Positions 8,049 to 15,642 of a stretch of 64,000 bases of DNA are shown piece by piece. Source of the stretch: Kitasatospora terrestris (lineage in GTDB: Bacteria; Actinomycetota; Actinomycetes; Streptomycetales; Streptomycetaceae). The number at the start of each line of letters is the position of its first letter. The first letter of the stretch is position 1. The stretch is from the NCBI RefSeq assembly GCF_039542905.1, contig NZ_BAABIS010000001.1:7564001-7628000 (forward strand), read 5' to 3'. A model generated the notes under the pieces. It did no database searches. It had not been told where the DNA came from and worked only from the letters and a program-made list of their open reading frames with translations. The translations under genes and the position numbers were made by a program.

Positions 8049-8948
8049 TCAGTCGGCGACGAGTTCGGCGTGGAGCTGCTTGAGGATGCGGCTGAGGATG
8101 CGGGAGATCTGCATCTGGGACAGCCCGAGCCGGTCGCCGATCTGCGACTGGGTGAGGTCCTCGCCGAAGCGCAGCGAGAGGACCAGCCGGTCGCGCTCCG
8201 GCAGGGCGGCGATCGCCGGCTTGAGGACGACCAGGTCCTCGGTGGTGACGAACCGGGAGTCCTCCTGGCCGAGCTGCCGGGCGAGCGGGTTGGAGTCCTC
8301 CTGGCCCTCGGCCGCCGGGGCGTCCAGGGAGCCTGCGGTGTGGCCGTTGGCGGCCGCGAGCCCCTCGATCACCTCCTCCTCGGGCAGGCCGAGGTGCTCG
8401 GCGAGCTCGCGGACGGTCGGCGCCCGGCCGAGCCGCTGGAACAGCACGTCGCGGGACTTGGCGAGGGTGATGCGCAGCTCCTGCAGGCGCCGCGGCACGT
8501 GGACTGCCCAGGTGGTGTCGCGGAAGTGCCGGCGGATCTCGCCGAGGATGGTCGGCACGGCGTACGTGGTGAACTCCACGCCGTGGTCGGGGTCGAACCG
8601 GTCGATCGCCTTGATCAGGCCGATCGAGCCGACCTGCAGCAGGTCCTCCTGCGACTCCCCGCGGCTGCCGACGCGGCGGATCGCGTACCGGACCAGCGAG
8701 AGGTTGAGCTCGATCAGGGTGGAGCGCACGTACGAGTACTCGCGGGTGCCCTCCTCCAGCGAGGCGAGCCGGACCAGCAGGACCCGGGTCAGCTCGCGGG
8801 CGTCGGCGGGCGCGACCTGCCGGGGGTCCCCCAGGTCGGCGAGCTCCGGCACGGTGGTGCGAGGGGTGCCCGGAGGCTCGACCTCCACGGCTGCGGGCCG
8901 GCCCGGAAGCGTCGCGCGGTGGAGGAGTTCGTCACTGGTCGTGGCCAT
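8049..8948 (-). CDS. SigB/SigF-family RNA polymerase sigma factor
   Basis: 299 residues from the ATG at 8948, preceded by GGGGAAAGGA. Region 2 contains ESQEDLLQVGSIGLIKAIDRFDP and FTTYAVPTILGEIRRHFRD. Region 3 contains LAEHLGLPEEEVIEGL. Region 4 is LPERDRLVLSLRFGEDLTQSQIGDRLGLSQMQISRIL, with a complete helix-turn-helix. This is the group 3 class controlled by partner switching, used in streptomycetes for osmotic and oxidative stress and development. The antagonist and HATPase genes follow. A further in-frame ATG at 9008 adds 20 residues without a good ribosome site and is not preferred. Confidence 0.93.
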   Translation of the reverse strand: MATTSDELLHRATLPGRPAAVEVEPPGTPRTTVPELADLGDPRQVAPADARELTRVLLVRLASLEEGTREYSYVRSTLIELNLSLVRYAIRRVGSRGESQEDLLQVGSIGLIKAIDRFDPDHGVEFTTYAVPTILGEIRRHFRDTTWAVHVPRRLQELRITLAKSRDVLFQRLGRAPTVRELAEHLGLPEEEVIEGLAAANGHTAGSLDAPAAEGQEDSNPLARQLGQEDSRFVTTEDLVVLKPAIAALPERDRLVLSLRFGEDLTQSQIGDRLGLSQMQISRILSRILKQLHAELVAD

Positions 8949-9175
8949 GTCGGTCCTTTCCCCTCGGCATACGGTCCGTCCCCGGGTACCCGGTGGTGCG
9001 GCATCCATGTGGCCTCCGGTCGTGAGGGTTTCGTGAACGACCGATGGTCCGACCGGCCCGGTAACGGTTGCGGCCCGTCGTGCATGCCCGCGGGGGATCG
9101 GGGCACCCGAAACCCGGCAGGCCGCCCGGCGCCCTCGCGGCAGCGGGGCGGGGAGCGGAGTCCGAGGAGGAGACG

Positions 9176-9544
9176 ATGGGACGGATAGAGGAGTCGGTCG
9201 AGGTGGCGGCGCCGCTCGACGAGGTCTACCGGCACTGGGTCCGCTGCGAGGACTTCCCGCAGTTCATGCGGGCCGACGGGAGCGAGAGCGTGACCACCGA
9301 GGTGGTCGAGGGCGAACGGGTGGCCTGGGCGGGCGCGACCGGCCCGGTGAACCACAGCGGCGTGGTCACCTTCCACCAGGTGGACGCCGGCACGACCCGG
9401 CTGATGCTGCAGCTGGAGATCGAACCGCACGGGCTCTGGGAGCACCTCGCGGAGGCCCTGGGCTTCGTGGACCGGCGCGTCATCGACGACCTGAACGACT
9501 TCAAGCACCACGTCGAGGCGCGGGCCACCCCGATGGCCGGTTGA
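9176..9544 (+). CDS. SRPBCC (START-like) fold protein
   Basis: 122 residues from the ATG at 9176, which has an excellent GAGGAGGAG ribosome site. The pattern SVEVAAPLDEVYRHWVRCEDFPQFM begins a polyketide cyclase/dehydrase-like START domain, and WAGATGPVNHSGVVTFHQVD and the C-terminal amphipathic helix complete it. These small proteins have a hydrophobic ligand cavity, and the ligand here is unknown. It is transcribed divergently from the sigma operon across about 230 bp and could be part of the same stress response. No catalytic residues can be pointed to. Confidence 0.8.
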   Translation: MGRIEESVEVAAPLDEVYRHWVRCEDFPQFMRADGSESVTTEVVEGERVAWAGATGPVNHSGVVTFHQVDAGTTRLMLQLEIEPHGLWEHLAEALGFVDRRVIDDLNDFKHHVEARATPMAG

Positions 9545-9581
9545 CCCGGCGACCACGACGGACGAGGAGGGGAACCCGCCC

Positions 9582-9977
9582 ATGGAACGACTCACCACCC
9601 GGATCACCATGCGCCTGATGACCGGCGACGAGCGCAGCCGCGACCTGGACGTCGACTGGACGTACCGGACCGACGACCCCCACGCGGTGGAGCTCGACTT
9701 CGGCCCGTTCCAACCGGGCGCCGTGTGGATGCTCTCGCGCGACCTGCTGATCGCCGGCCTGGACGCCCCGGTCGGCGAGGGTGACGTGCACGTCGCGCCC
9801 TTCGACGAGACCCGGGTGCTGATCGCGCTGGAGGGCCGCGACGGCATCGCCCTGCTCGCCGCCCCCGCCGCGGCGGTCTCCGGGCTGCTGGCCGCCACCG
9901 CCCGGCTCGTCCCGCCCGGGGCGGAGGACGCGCTGATCGACTGGGACCGGGGACTGAAGAGCCTGCTGGCCGCCTGA
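9582..9977 (+). CDS. SsgA-like protein (SALP), sporulation/cell-division regulator family
   Basis: 131 residues. The family pattern is visible: DWTYRTDDPHAVELDFG, then the VWMLSRDLLIAGL box, the GEGDVHVAPFDETRVLIALEG stretch and a C-terminal helix VSGLLAATARLVPPGAE. SALPs occur in morphologically complex actinomycetes and control septum site choice, FtsZ recruitment (SsgB) and peptidoglycan maturation or autolysis. Which paralogue this is cannot be told. It sits 37 bp after the SRPBCC gene and 37 bp before MscS, so it is probably co-transcribed with both. Confidence 0.88.
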   Translation: MERLTTRITMRLMTGDERSRDLDVDWTYRTDDPHAVELDFGPFQPGAVWMLSRDLLIAGLDAPVGEGDVHVAPFDETRVLIALEGRDGIALLAAPAAAVSGLLAATARLVPPGAEDALIDWDRGLKSLLAA

Positions 9978-10014
9978 GCCGCCGCGGCAACGGGGAGCGG
10001 AAGGAGAACCGGAC

Positions 10015-11043
10015 ATGTGGTGGAGCCTGCTCCGCCTCGCGGTCGTGGTCGCCGCGGCCGTCCTGGTCGCGTACGGCCTCGACCGGACGGCGCAGCTGCT
10101 GGCCCGGCGGTTGCGGGTGCCCGGCAGCACGACCGGCGCGCCGGGCCTGGTGCGCCGGTGCCGGCGGCCGGTGCTGGCGCTGACCGTGTGCCTGCTGCTC
10201 GCGGTCGCGCTGCCGTGGATCGACGCGCCGCCCGCCGCCCGCGAGGGGCTGCGGCACCTGGCCGTGGTGCTCGCGATCGGCTCCGGCGGCTGGCTGTGCG
10301 CCCGGCTGGCGGCGCTGGTGGTGGAGTTCGGCACCCGGCTGGCGGTGCACCGCCGCGATCCGGAGCTGGCGGGCCGGGCCCGTACCCAGGCCGGTCTGCT
10401 CGGCCGGATCTGCCAGGCGGTGGTCGCCGTGGTGACCCTGGGCGCCGCGCTGATGACCTTTCCCGCGGTGCGCGGGGTCGGGACGAGCCTGCTGGCCTCC
10501 GCCGGGCTGGTCGGCCTGGTGGCGGGCGTGGCGGCGCAGAGCACCCTGGCCAACGTCTTCGCGGGGGTGCAGATGGCCTTCGGCGACCTGGCCCGGATCG
10601 GGGACATCGTGGTGGTGGCCGGCGAGTGGGGGACGGTCGAGGAGATCACCCTCACCTCCGTGGTGATCGCGACCTGGGACCAGCGCCGACTGGTGATGCC
10701 GATGTCGTACTTCGTCGGCCGCCCGTTCGAGAACTGGTCGCGCCGCTCCCGCCGCATCACCGGCACCGCCCTGTTCCACCTGGACCACCGGGCGCCGGTC
10801 GGGCTGATGCGGCAGGAGTTCGAGGACTTCCTGGCCAAGTGCGAGCTGTGGGACGGGCAGGGCTCCGCCCTGCAGGTGGTCGACACCACGCCGACCACCA
10901 TCGTCGTCCGGGCGCTGGCCACGGCGGCCGACGCCGATGACGCGTTCGAGCTCCGCTGCCGGCTGCGCGAACACCTCATCGGCTACCTGTGCGAGAACCA
11001 CCCGCAGGCGCTGCCCCGGATCACCACGGCCGACGCGCCCTGA
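10015..11043 (+). CDS. MscS-family mechanosensitive channel
   Basis: 342 residues. About four N-terminal helices are followed by the pore-lining helix LLASAGLVGLVAGVAAQSTL and the MscS beta domain (FAGVQMAFGDLARIGDIVVV, then EWGTVEEITLTSVVIATWDQRRLVMP). The C-terminal alpha/beta domain is complete. Such channels release osmolytes on hypo-osmotic shock. The position downstream of SRPBCC and SsgA-like genes and opposite a SigB-type sigma suggests osmotic or envelope stress as the shared theme, which is inference. Confidence 0.88.
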   Translation: MWWSLLRLAVVVAAAVLVAYGLDRTAQLLARRLRVPGSTTGAPGLVRRCRRPVLALTVCLLLAVALPWIDAPPAAREGLRHLAVVLAIGSGGWLCARLAALVVEFGTRLAVHRRDPELAGRARTQAGLLGRICQAVVAVVTLGAALMTFPAVRGVGTSLLASAGLVGLVAGVAAQSTLANVFAGVQMAFGDLARIGDIVVVAGEWGTVEEITLTSVVIATWDQRRLVMPMSYFVGRPFENWSRRSRRITGTALFHLDHRAPVGLMRQEFEDFLAKCELWDGQGSALQVVDTTPTTIVVRALATAADADDAFELRCRLREHLIGYLCENHPQALPRITTADAP

Positions 11044-11058
11044 CGGGCCGGCGGAGGG

Positions 11059-11889
11059 TCAGCGCAGGCCGGCGAAGAGGTCGTCCTCGGGCAGCGGGGC
11101 GCCGGTGGTGTCCCGGACCCGGACGAAGGTCTCCACGCCCATCAGCTCGGCGAAGCGCTCCTTGCCCATCTTGAGGAAGAAGATGTTCTCGCCCTGGCTG
11201 GCGTGCGCGGCCAGCGAGTCGAACTTCTGCCCGGCGTGCGCGGTGGTGTCCACCCAGGTGGTGATCTCCTCGTCGGGGAGGCCGATCTCGGCCAGCGCGG
11301 CGGCCTCCGCCGGATCCGGCTCGGTGCCGCCGAACTCGTGCATGACCTCGCCGAAGCGCTGCATCGCGGAGCGCGGCGCGGTGGTCCAGTAGACCTTCGG
11401 GGTCTGGCCGGTCAGCTCCAGCGCCGCCATGGTGATCCGGTTGGCCTGGATGTGGTCGGGGTGGCCGTAGAACCCGTTCTCGTCGTAGGTCACCACCACG
11501 TCCGGCCGGTAGTGCCGCAGCAGCTCGGCGAGGCGGGCGGCGCCCTCCTCCACCGGGGTGCCCCAGAACGCGCCGGGGGCCTCGTTCGCCGCCCAGCCCA
11601 TCATCCCGGAGTCGGCGTAGCCCAGCAGCTCCAGGTGATCGATGCTCAGGACCTGGCAGCTGGCCTCCAGTTCCCGGCGGCGCATCGCGGCGACGGCCGC
11701 CGGGTCGTGCCCGGGCTCGCCGGGCTTGACGCCCCCCGGACCGTCGCCGCAGCCGCCGTCGGTACAGGTGACCAGGACCGTCCGGACGCCCTCCGCCGCG
11801 TACCGGGCGAGGACACCCCCCGTCCCGGTGGCCTCGTCGTCGGGGTGCGCGTGCACCGCCATCAGCGTCAGGGGCCGGTCAACCATCAC
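11059..11889 (-). CDS. PIG-L family zinc deacetylase (mycothiol amidase/deacetylase-like)
   Basis: 276 residues. The metal-binding signature AHPDDEATGTGGVLARYAAEG is at the N-terminus and a second zinc-site motif GHPDHIQANRI lies near residue 145. These define the LmbE/PIG-L fold that removes acetyl groups from N-acetylglucosaminyl lipids or mycothiol precursors (MshB) or cleaves mycothiol S-conjugates (Mca). The exact member is uncertain; the general layout resembles Mca/MshB in length. It is divergent from the GDPD gene. The first or second Met can serve as start. Confidence 0.85.
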   Translation of the reverse strand: MMVDRPLTLMAVHAHPDDEATGTGGVLARYAAEGVRTVLVTCTDGGCGDGPGGVKPGEPGHDPAAVAAMRRRELEASCQVLSIDHLELLGYADSGMMGWAANEAPGAFWGTPVEEGAARLAELLRHYRPDVVVTYDENGFYGHPDHIQANRITMAALELTGQTPKVYWTTAPRSAMQRFGEVMHEFGGTEPDPAEAAALAEIGLPDEEITTWVDTTAHAGQKFDSLAAHASQGENIFFLKMGKERFAELMGVETFVRVRDTTGAPLPEDDLFAGLR

Positions 11890-11956
11890 AAACCATCCTC
11901 GGGTCGGAGAAACGCTCGGTCCGAGTCTGCGGCACCGGGCCCCTTCCGCGCACCGA

Positions 11957-11991
11957 CGTTACTGGTTGACATGATGCGTAATACTGTAACG
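11957..11991. promoter_or_regulatory. AT-rich intergenic control region with a CGTTAC...GTAACG inverted repeat
   Basis: Six-base arms CGTTAC (11957-11962) and GTAACG (11986-11991) flank TTGACA (11966-11971) just before the GDPD start codon. The TTGACA has no well-spaced -10, so its use as a -35 is unproven. The stretch is clearly AT-richer than the surroundings and serves both divergent genes. Confidence 0.35.
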
Positions 11992-11993
11992 CC

Positions 11994-12791
11994 ATGCACC
12001 CCTTCCTCGACCATTCCGGCCCGCTGGCCTTCGCCCACCGCGGCGGCGACCTCGGCCGCCCCGAGAACTCGCTCGCCGCCTTCGAGGCCGCCGTCGCCCT
12101 CGGGTACCGCTACCTGGAGACGGACGTGCACGCGACCGCCGACGGGGTGCTGGTCGCCTTCCACGACTCCCGCCTCGACCGGGTCACCGACCGCACCGGC
12201 GCCGTCGCCGACCTGCCCTGGCAGGCCGTCAGGCAGGCCCGGATCGGCGGCACCGAACCCGTCCCGCTGCTGGAGGACCTGCTCGGCGCCTTCCCCGACG
12301 CCCGGTTCAACATCGACGTGAAGGCGGCGCCCGCCGTCGCCCCGCTGGTCGAGGCGGTCCGCCGCACCGCCGCCTGGGACCGGGTCTGCGTCGGCGGCTT
12401 CTCCGACCGCCGGCTTGCCGCCGTCCGGGCCGCCGCCGGCCCCCGGCTCGCCACCTCGCTCGGCCCGCGCGAGGTCGCCCGGCTGCGCCTGCGCTCGCTG
12501 GCCGGCCCGGCGGCCGGCCGGGCCCCGTTCGCCGGTATCTGCGCCCAGGTCCCCGAACGCCAGTGGGGCGTCCCGGTGGTCGACCGGTCCTTCGTCCGCA
12601 CCGCCCACCGCCTCGGCCTGCAGGTGCACGTCTGGACCGTGGACGATCCCGCCCGGATCCGGGCTCTCCTGGACCTCGGCGTGGATGGCATCATGGCCGA
12701 TCGCATCGACGTCCTGCGGGACGTCCTCGGCGAGCGCGGCTGCTGGACCGACGGCAGCACCGGCTCCAGCACGGTGATTGGAACCCCATGA
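11994..12791 (+). CDS. Glycerophosphodiester phosphodiesterase
   Basis: 265 residues with the GDPD TIM-barrel hallmarks: AFAHRGGDLGRPENSLAAF (catalytic His and the PEN motif), YLETDVHATADGVLVAFHD (metal-ligand Glu/Asp and catalytic His) and the C-terminal VHVWTVDDPARI and GVDGIMADRI. It hydrolyses glycerophosphodiesters to glycerol 3-phosphate and an alcohol. No signal peptide is present, so it acts in the cytoplasm. Its stop overlaps the ATG of the next gene (ATGA), giving a two-gene operon with a UMF1-type permease that may import the substrate. Confidence 0.93.
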   Translation: MHPFLDHSGPLAFAHRGGDLGRPENSLAAFEAAVALGYRYLETDVHATADGVLVAFHDSRLDRVTDRTGAVADLPWQAVRQARIGGTEPVPLLEDLLGAFPDARFNIDVKAAPAVAPLVEAVRRTAAWDRVCVGGFSDRRLAAVRAAAGPRLATSLGPREVARLRLRSLAGPAAGRAPFAGICAQVPERQWGVPVVDRSFVRTAHRLGLQVHVWTVDDPARIRALLDLGVDGIMADRIDVLRDVLGERGCWTDGSTGSSTVIGTP

Positions 12792-14167
12792 GCACCGCGA
12801 CCGACCTGCCGGAGCACCCGGCGACCGACGACGACGGGCGTACCCTGCGCCGGCAGCAGTTCGGCTGGTACATCAACGACTGGGCCAACGCGGCCTTCTC
12901 GGCCACCGTCCTGACGGTCTTCCTCGGACCCTACCTGACCTCGGTCGCCGAGAGCGCCGCCGACGCGTCCGGCGACGTGCACCCCCTCGGCCTCACCATC
13001 CGGGCCGGCTCGTTCTTCCCCTACACGGTCTCCTTCTCCGTGCTGCTCTCCGTCGCCGTGATGCTGTTCACCGGCACCGTCGCCGACCGCACCGGCCGGC
13101 ACAAGGAACTGATGTGCGGCTTCGCCTACATAGGCGCCGTCGCCACCATGGCGATGTTCTTCCTCGGCGGCGACGACTACCTGCTCGGCGGCGGACTGCT
13201 GATCGTCGCCAACATCGCGTACGCCGTCTCCGTCGCCCTCTCCTACGCCTACCTCCCCGGCCTCGCCGGCCCCGACCAGCGCGACTCGGTCTCCTCCAAG
13301 GGCTGGGCGTACGGCTACGCCGGCGGCGGAGTCCTGCTGATCGCCAACTTCGCCCTGTTCCGGGGCCACGACGCGCTCGGACTCTCCACCGGCACCGCCG
13401 TCCGCATCTGCCTCGCCTCGGCCGGCCTCTGGTGGGCGCTGTTCACCGTCGTGCCGCTGCTCCGCCTGCCCTCCCGGGCCGGCGTCGCCCCCGGTCACAC
13501 CCCCGCCGTCGCCGACCGGCCCGCCTCCGGCAGCCTGCGCGAACTCGCCGCCACGCTGCGGGGCATGCGGAAGTACCCGCTGACCCTGCTCTACCTCGGC
13601 GCCTTCCTCTGCTACAACGACGGCATCCAGACCGTGGTCTCCCAGGCCTCGCTGTACGGCAGCAAGGAGCTCGGCATGGAGGAGTCCACGCTGGTCTCCG
13701 CCGTCCTGCTGGTGCAGATCGTGGCCATCGGCGGCGCCCTGCTGCTCGGCCGGATCGCCGCGCGCCACGGCGCCAAGAAGACCATCCTCGGCTCGCTGGT
13801 CGCCTGGGTCCTCACCCTCGCCCTCGGCTACCTGATGCCCGCCCACGAGCCGATCTGGTTCTACGCCCTCGCCTGCATGATCGGCCTCGTCCTCGGCGGC
13901 AGCCAGGCGCTCTCCCGCTCGCTGTTCTCCCACCTGATCCCGGCCGGCCGGGAGGCCGAGTACTTCAGCGTCTACAAGGTCAGCGACCGCGGCACCAGCT
14001 GGATGGGCCCGCTCGTCTTCGGCCTCGCCTACCAGATCACCGGCAGCTACCGCTCCGCGATCATCTCGCTGCTGATCTTCTTCGTGATCGGCTTCGTGGT
14101 CCTGCTGAAGGTCCCCGTCCGCCGCGCCGTCGAAGCCGTCGGCAACCCGGTGCCCGAACGCCTCTGA
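12788..14167 (+). CDS. UMF1-family MFS transporter
   Basis: 459 residues from the ATG that overlaps the GDPD stop. It opens with FGWYINDWANAAFSATVLTVFLGPYLT, the usual N-terminus of UMF1/Atg22-like permeases, and contains about 12 helices. The cytoplasmic motif TVADRTGRHKELM matches the MFS A motif. Translational coupling to a glycerophosphodiesterase suggests transport of glycerophosphodiesters or their products, but the substrate is not known for this family. Confidence 0.88.
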   Translation: MSTATDLPEHPATDDDGRTLRRQQFGWYINDWANAAFSATVLTVFLGPYLTSVAESAADASGDVHPLGLTIRAGSFFPYTVSFSVLLSVAVMLFTGTVADRTGRHKELMCGFAYIGAVATMAMFFLGGDDYLLGGGLLIVANIAYAVSVALSYAYLPGLAGPDQRDSVSSKGWAYGYAGGGVLLIANFALFRGHDALGLSTGTAVRICLASAGLWWALFTVVPLLRLPSRAGVAPGHTPAVADRPASGSLRELAATLRGMRKYPLTLLYLGAFLCYNDGIQTVVSQASLYGSKELGMEESTLVSAVLLVQIVAIGGALLLGRIAARHGAKKTILGSLVAWVLTLALGYLMPAHEPIWFYALACMIGLVLGGSQALSRSLFSHLIPAGREAEYFSVYKVSDRGTSWMGPLVFGLAYQITGSYRSAIISLLIFFVIGFVVLLKVPVRRAVEAVGNPVPERL

Positions 14168-14228
14168 CAGGTGCTCCCGCGGGTGAACATCGGGTGACGG
14201 GGCGTCCGCTCCGGGGCCGGGTGCGAGA

Positions 14229-14257
14229 GGGTGTGGGCGAGGAAGCCGCCCACACCC
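14229..14257. terminator. Hairpin terminator after the GDPD-UMF1 operon
   Basis: A perfect 11-bp inverted repeat (14229-14239 and 14247-14257, 7-nt loop) lies 61 bp after the transporter stop and 21 bp before the next gene's start. Confidence 0.65.
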
Positions 14258-14278
14258 CGTCCGCCGGGAGGACACCGG

Positions 14279-15001
14279 ATGCCCATCGACCACTACGGCG
14301 TGCTCGCCGCCCGGGCCGTCGACCGCCGCCGTGAGGGGGCGACGGACACCCCGCACTACCAGATCCACCTGCTGGACGAGTCCGGCACGCACTTCCGCGC
14401 GGCGGTCAACGTCGAGTCCCAGCAGGCGCCCTCGGAGCTGCTGTACCTGGTGGACGAGGACTTCTCGCACCCGGTGACGGCGCTGCTGCCGGCCACCGCG
14501 GCGGGCTGGCGGGCGCTGCCGTCGCGGCAGGGCGGCGCCGCGCTGGACTTCGTCCGCGGCAAGCTGTTCGAGCGATCGGCGATGCGGACGCTGCCGCCGG
14601 ACCGTCCGGGTGCCGACAACGACCTGCCCGACCTGCTGGACCGCCAGGTGCTGCGGGCGATCGAGGACCCGGCGGCGGTGCTGTACGTGTTCGGCCAGCG
14701 CTGGCCGGCCGAGCCGGGCGAGCCGGACAAGGTGTTCGGCTTCGAGCCGGGCAACGGGGTGCACGACGTGCACATGAACCAGGGCAACAGCGGCCGGTTC
14801 CGCGGCGACGACGGCGTGTGGCAGGACGGCGCGCTGCTGATCCGCCTGCCGTCCGAGTCGCGCTGGGTGGGGGTGTTCCTGGCGTTCCAGTCGCAGGCGT
14901 GGCACACCGACGACCGCACCGGGCACGCACTCGACAGCCACCAGCCCAAGCCGCCGAAGCCGCGCGGCGGCCGCCCCTCGCCCGCCGCCGGGCCCGTCTA
15001 G
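14279..15001 (+). CDS. DUF2278 family protein (YukJ-like)
   Basis: 240 residues from the ATG at 14279, with GGGAGG upstream. It matches the DUF2278 layout: an N-terminal DHYGVLAARAVDRR, then HYQIHLLDESGTHFRAAVNVESQ, the central LYVFGQRW, and GNGVHDVHMNQGNS followed by WQDGALLIRLPS near the C-terminus. No biochemical role is established for the family. The conserved His and Asn residues of GVHDVHMNQGN suggest metal or phosphate binding, as inference. It may be transcribed separately, since the hairpin precedes it. Confidence 0.8.
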   Translation: MPIDHYGVLAARAVDRRREGATDTPHYQIHLLDESGTHFRAAVNVESQQAPSELLYLVDEDFSHPVTALLPATAAGWRALPSRQGGAALDFVRGKLFERSAMRTLPPDRPGADNDLPDLLDRQVLRAIEDPAAVLYVFGQRWPAEPGEPDKVFGFEPGNGVHDVHMNQGNSGRFRGDDGVWQDGALLIRLPSESRWVGVFLAFQSQAWHTDDRTGHALDSHQPKPPKPRGGRPSPAAGPV

Positions 15002-15010
15002 GGGGCCGGT

Positions 15011-15517
15011 CTACTCGTCCTCGGGCGGGGCCTGCTCGGCCGCCTCGCGGGCCTTGCGGACCTCCTCGGCGAACTCCTCGGCCGCCCGGCGTTCGAGGTG
15101 GCCGCCGTGGTCGGCGGCCAGCCGGTCGGCCGGTCCGGGGTCGGACTCGGTGAGGTCGACGACGAGCATCGCGGTGCCGTCCTGCACCTGCGCGCTGAGC
15201 AGGATGAGTCCGGCGCCGCCGTCGCGCTCCCAGTTCTGCTCGGCGGCGTTGCCGATGGCCGCGCCGGCGGCGAAGCCGAGCAGGGCGCCGATCGGCCCGC
15301 CGAGCAGGCCGACGAGCCCGCCGACCATGCCGCCGCCGACGGTGGGGACCCCCGCGCCGCGGGTGTGGCTCTCGGGGACGTCGATGATGCCGTCGGCGGA
15401 ACGCTCCAGCACGGCGGCCTGGCGCAGGCCCGGCAGGTGCTTGGCGTCCTCGTACGCGAGGCGGCAGGCGGCGGCGTCGGTGAAGCCGATCAGCAGGACG
15501 TGGTGGCGGTCGCTCAT
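15011..15517 (-). CDS. DUF1269-like protein with a glycine-zipper hydrophobic segment
   Basis: 168 residues. The N-terminal alpha/beta part (HHVLLIGFTDAAACRLAYEDAKHL) is followed by a long Gly/Ala-rich hydrophobic stretch around 60-90 (GGGMVGGLVGLLGG and GFAAGAAIGNAAEQ). The soluble C-terminal part is acidic, ending in EDE. This layout resembles actinobacterial membrane-associated DUF1269 proteins. The role is unknown. Confidence 0.7.
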   Translation of the reverse strand: MSDRHHVLLIGFTDAAACRLAYEDAKHLPGLRQAAVLERSADGIIDVPESHTRGAGVPTVGGGMVGGLVGLLGGPIGALLGFAAGAAIGNAAEQNWERDGGAGLILLSAQVQDGTAMLVVDLTESDPGPADRLAADHGGHLERRAAEEFAEEVRKAREAAEQAPPEDE

Positions 15518-15642
15518 CGTTCCGGTCTCTCCCGTCGGGTGCCGTACGGGCCCGCCGGGTCGCCGGGCCCGCCCGCCATCCTCGCCGCTGGACCGGCCGG
15601 ATCGTCCGACCGGCACGCCGGTCGGACGGCCCGGGGGAGGGC

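Noticed and set aside
8992..9001. GGGTACCC near the SigB-type gene as a SigB-dependent -10 element
   Set aside because: No GTTT-type -35 lies at 12-16 bp on either strand, so autoregulation cannot be claimed from the sequence.
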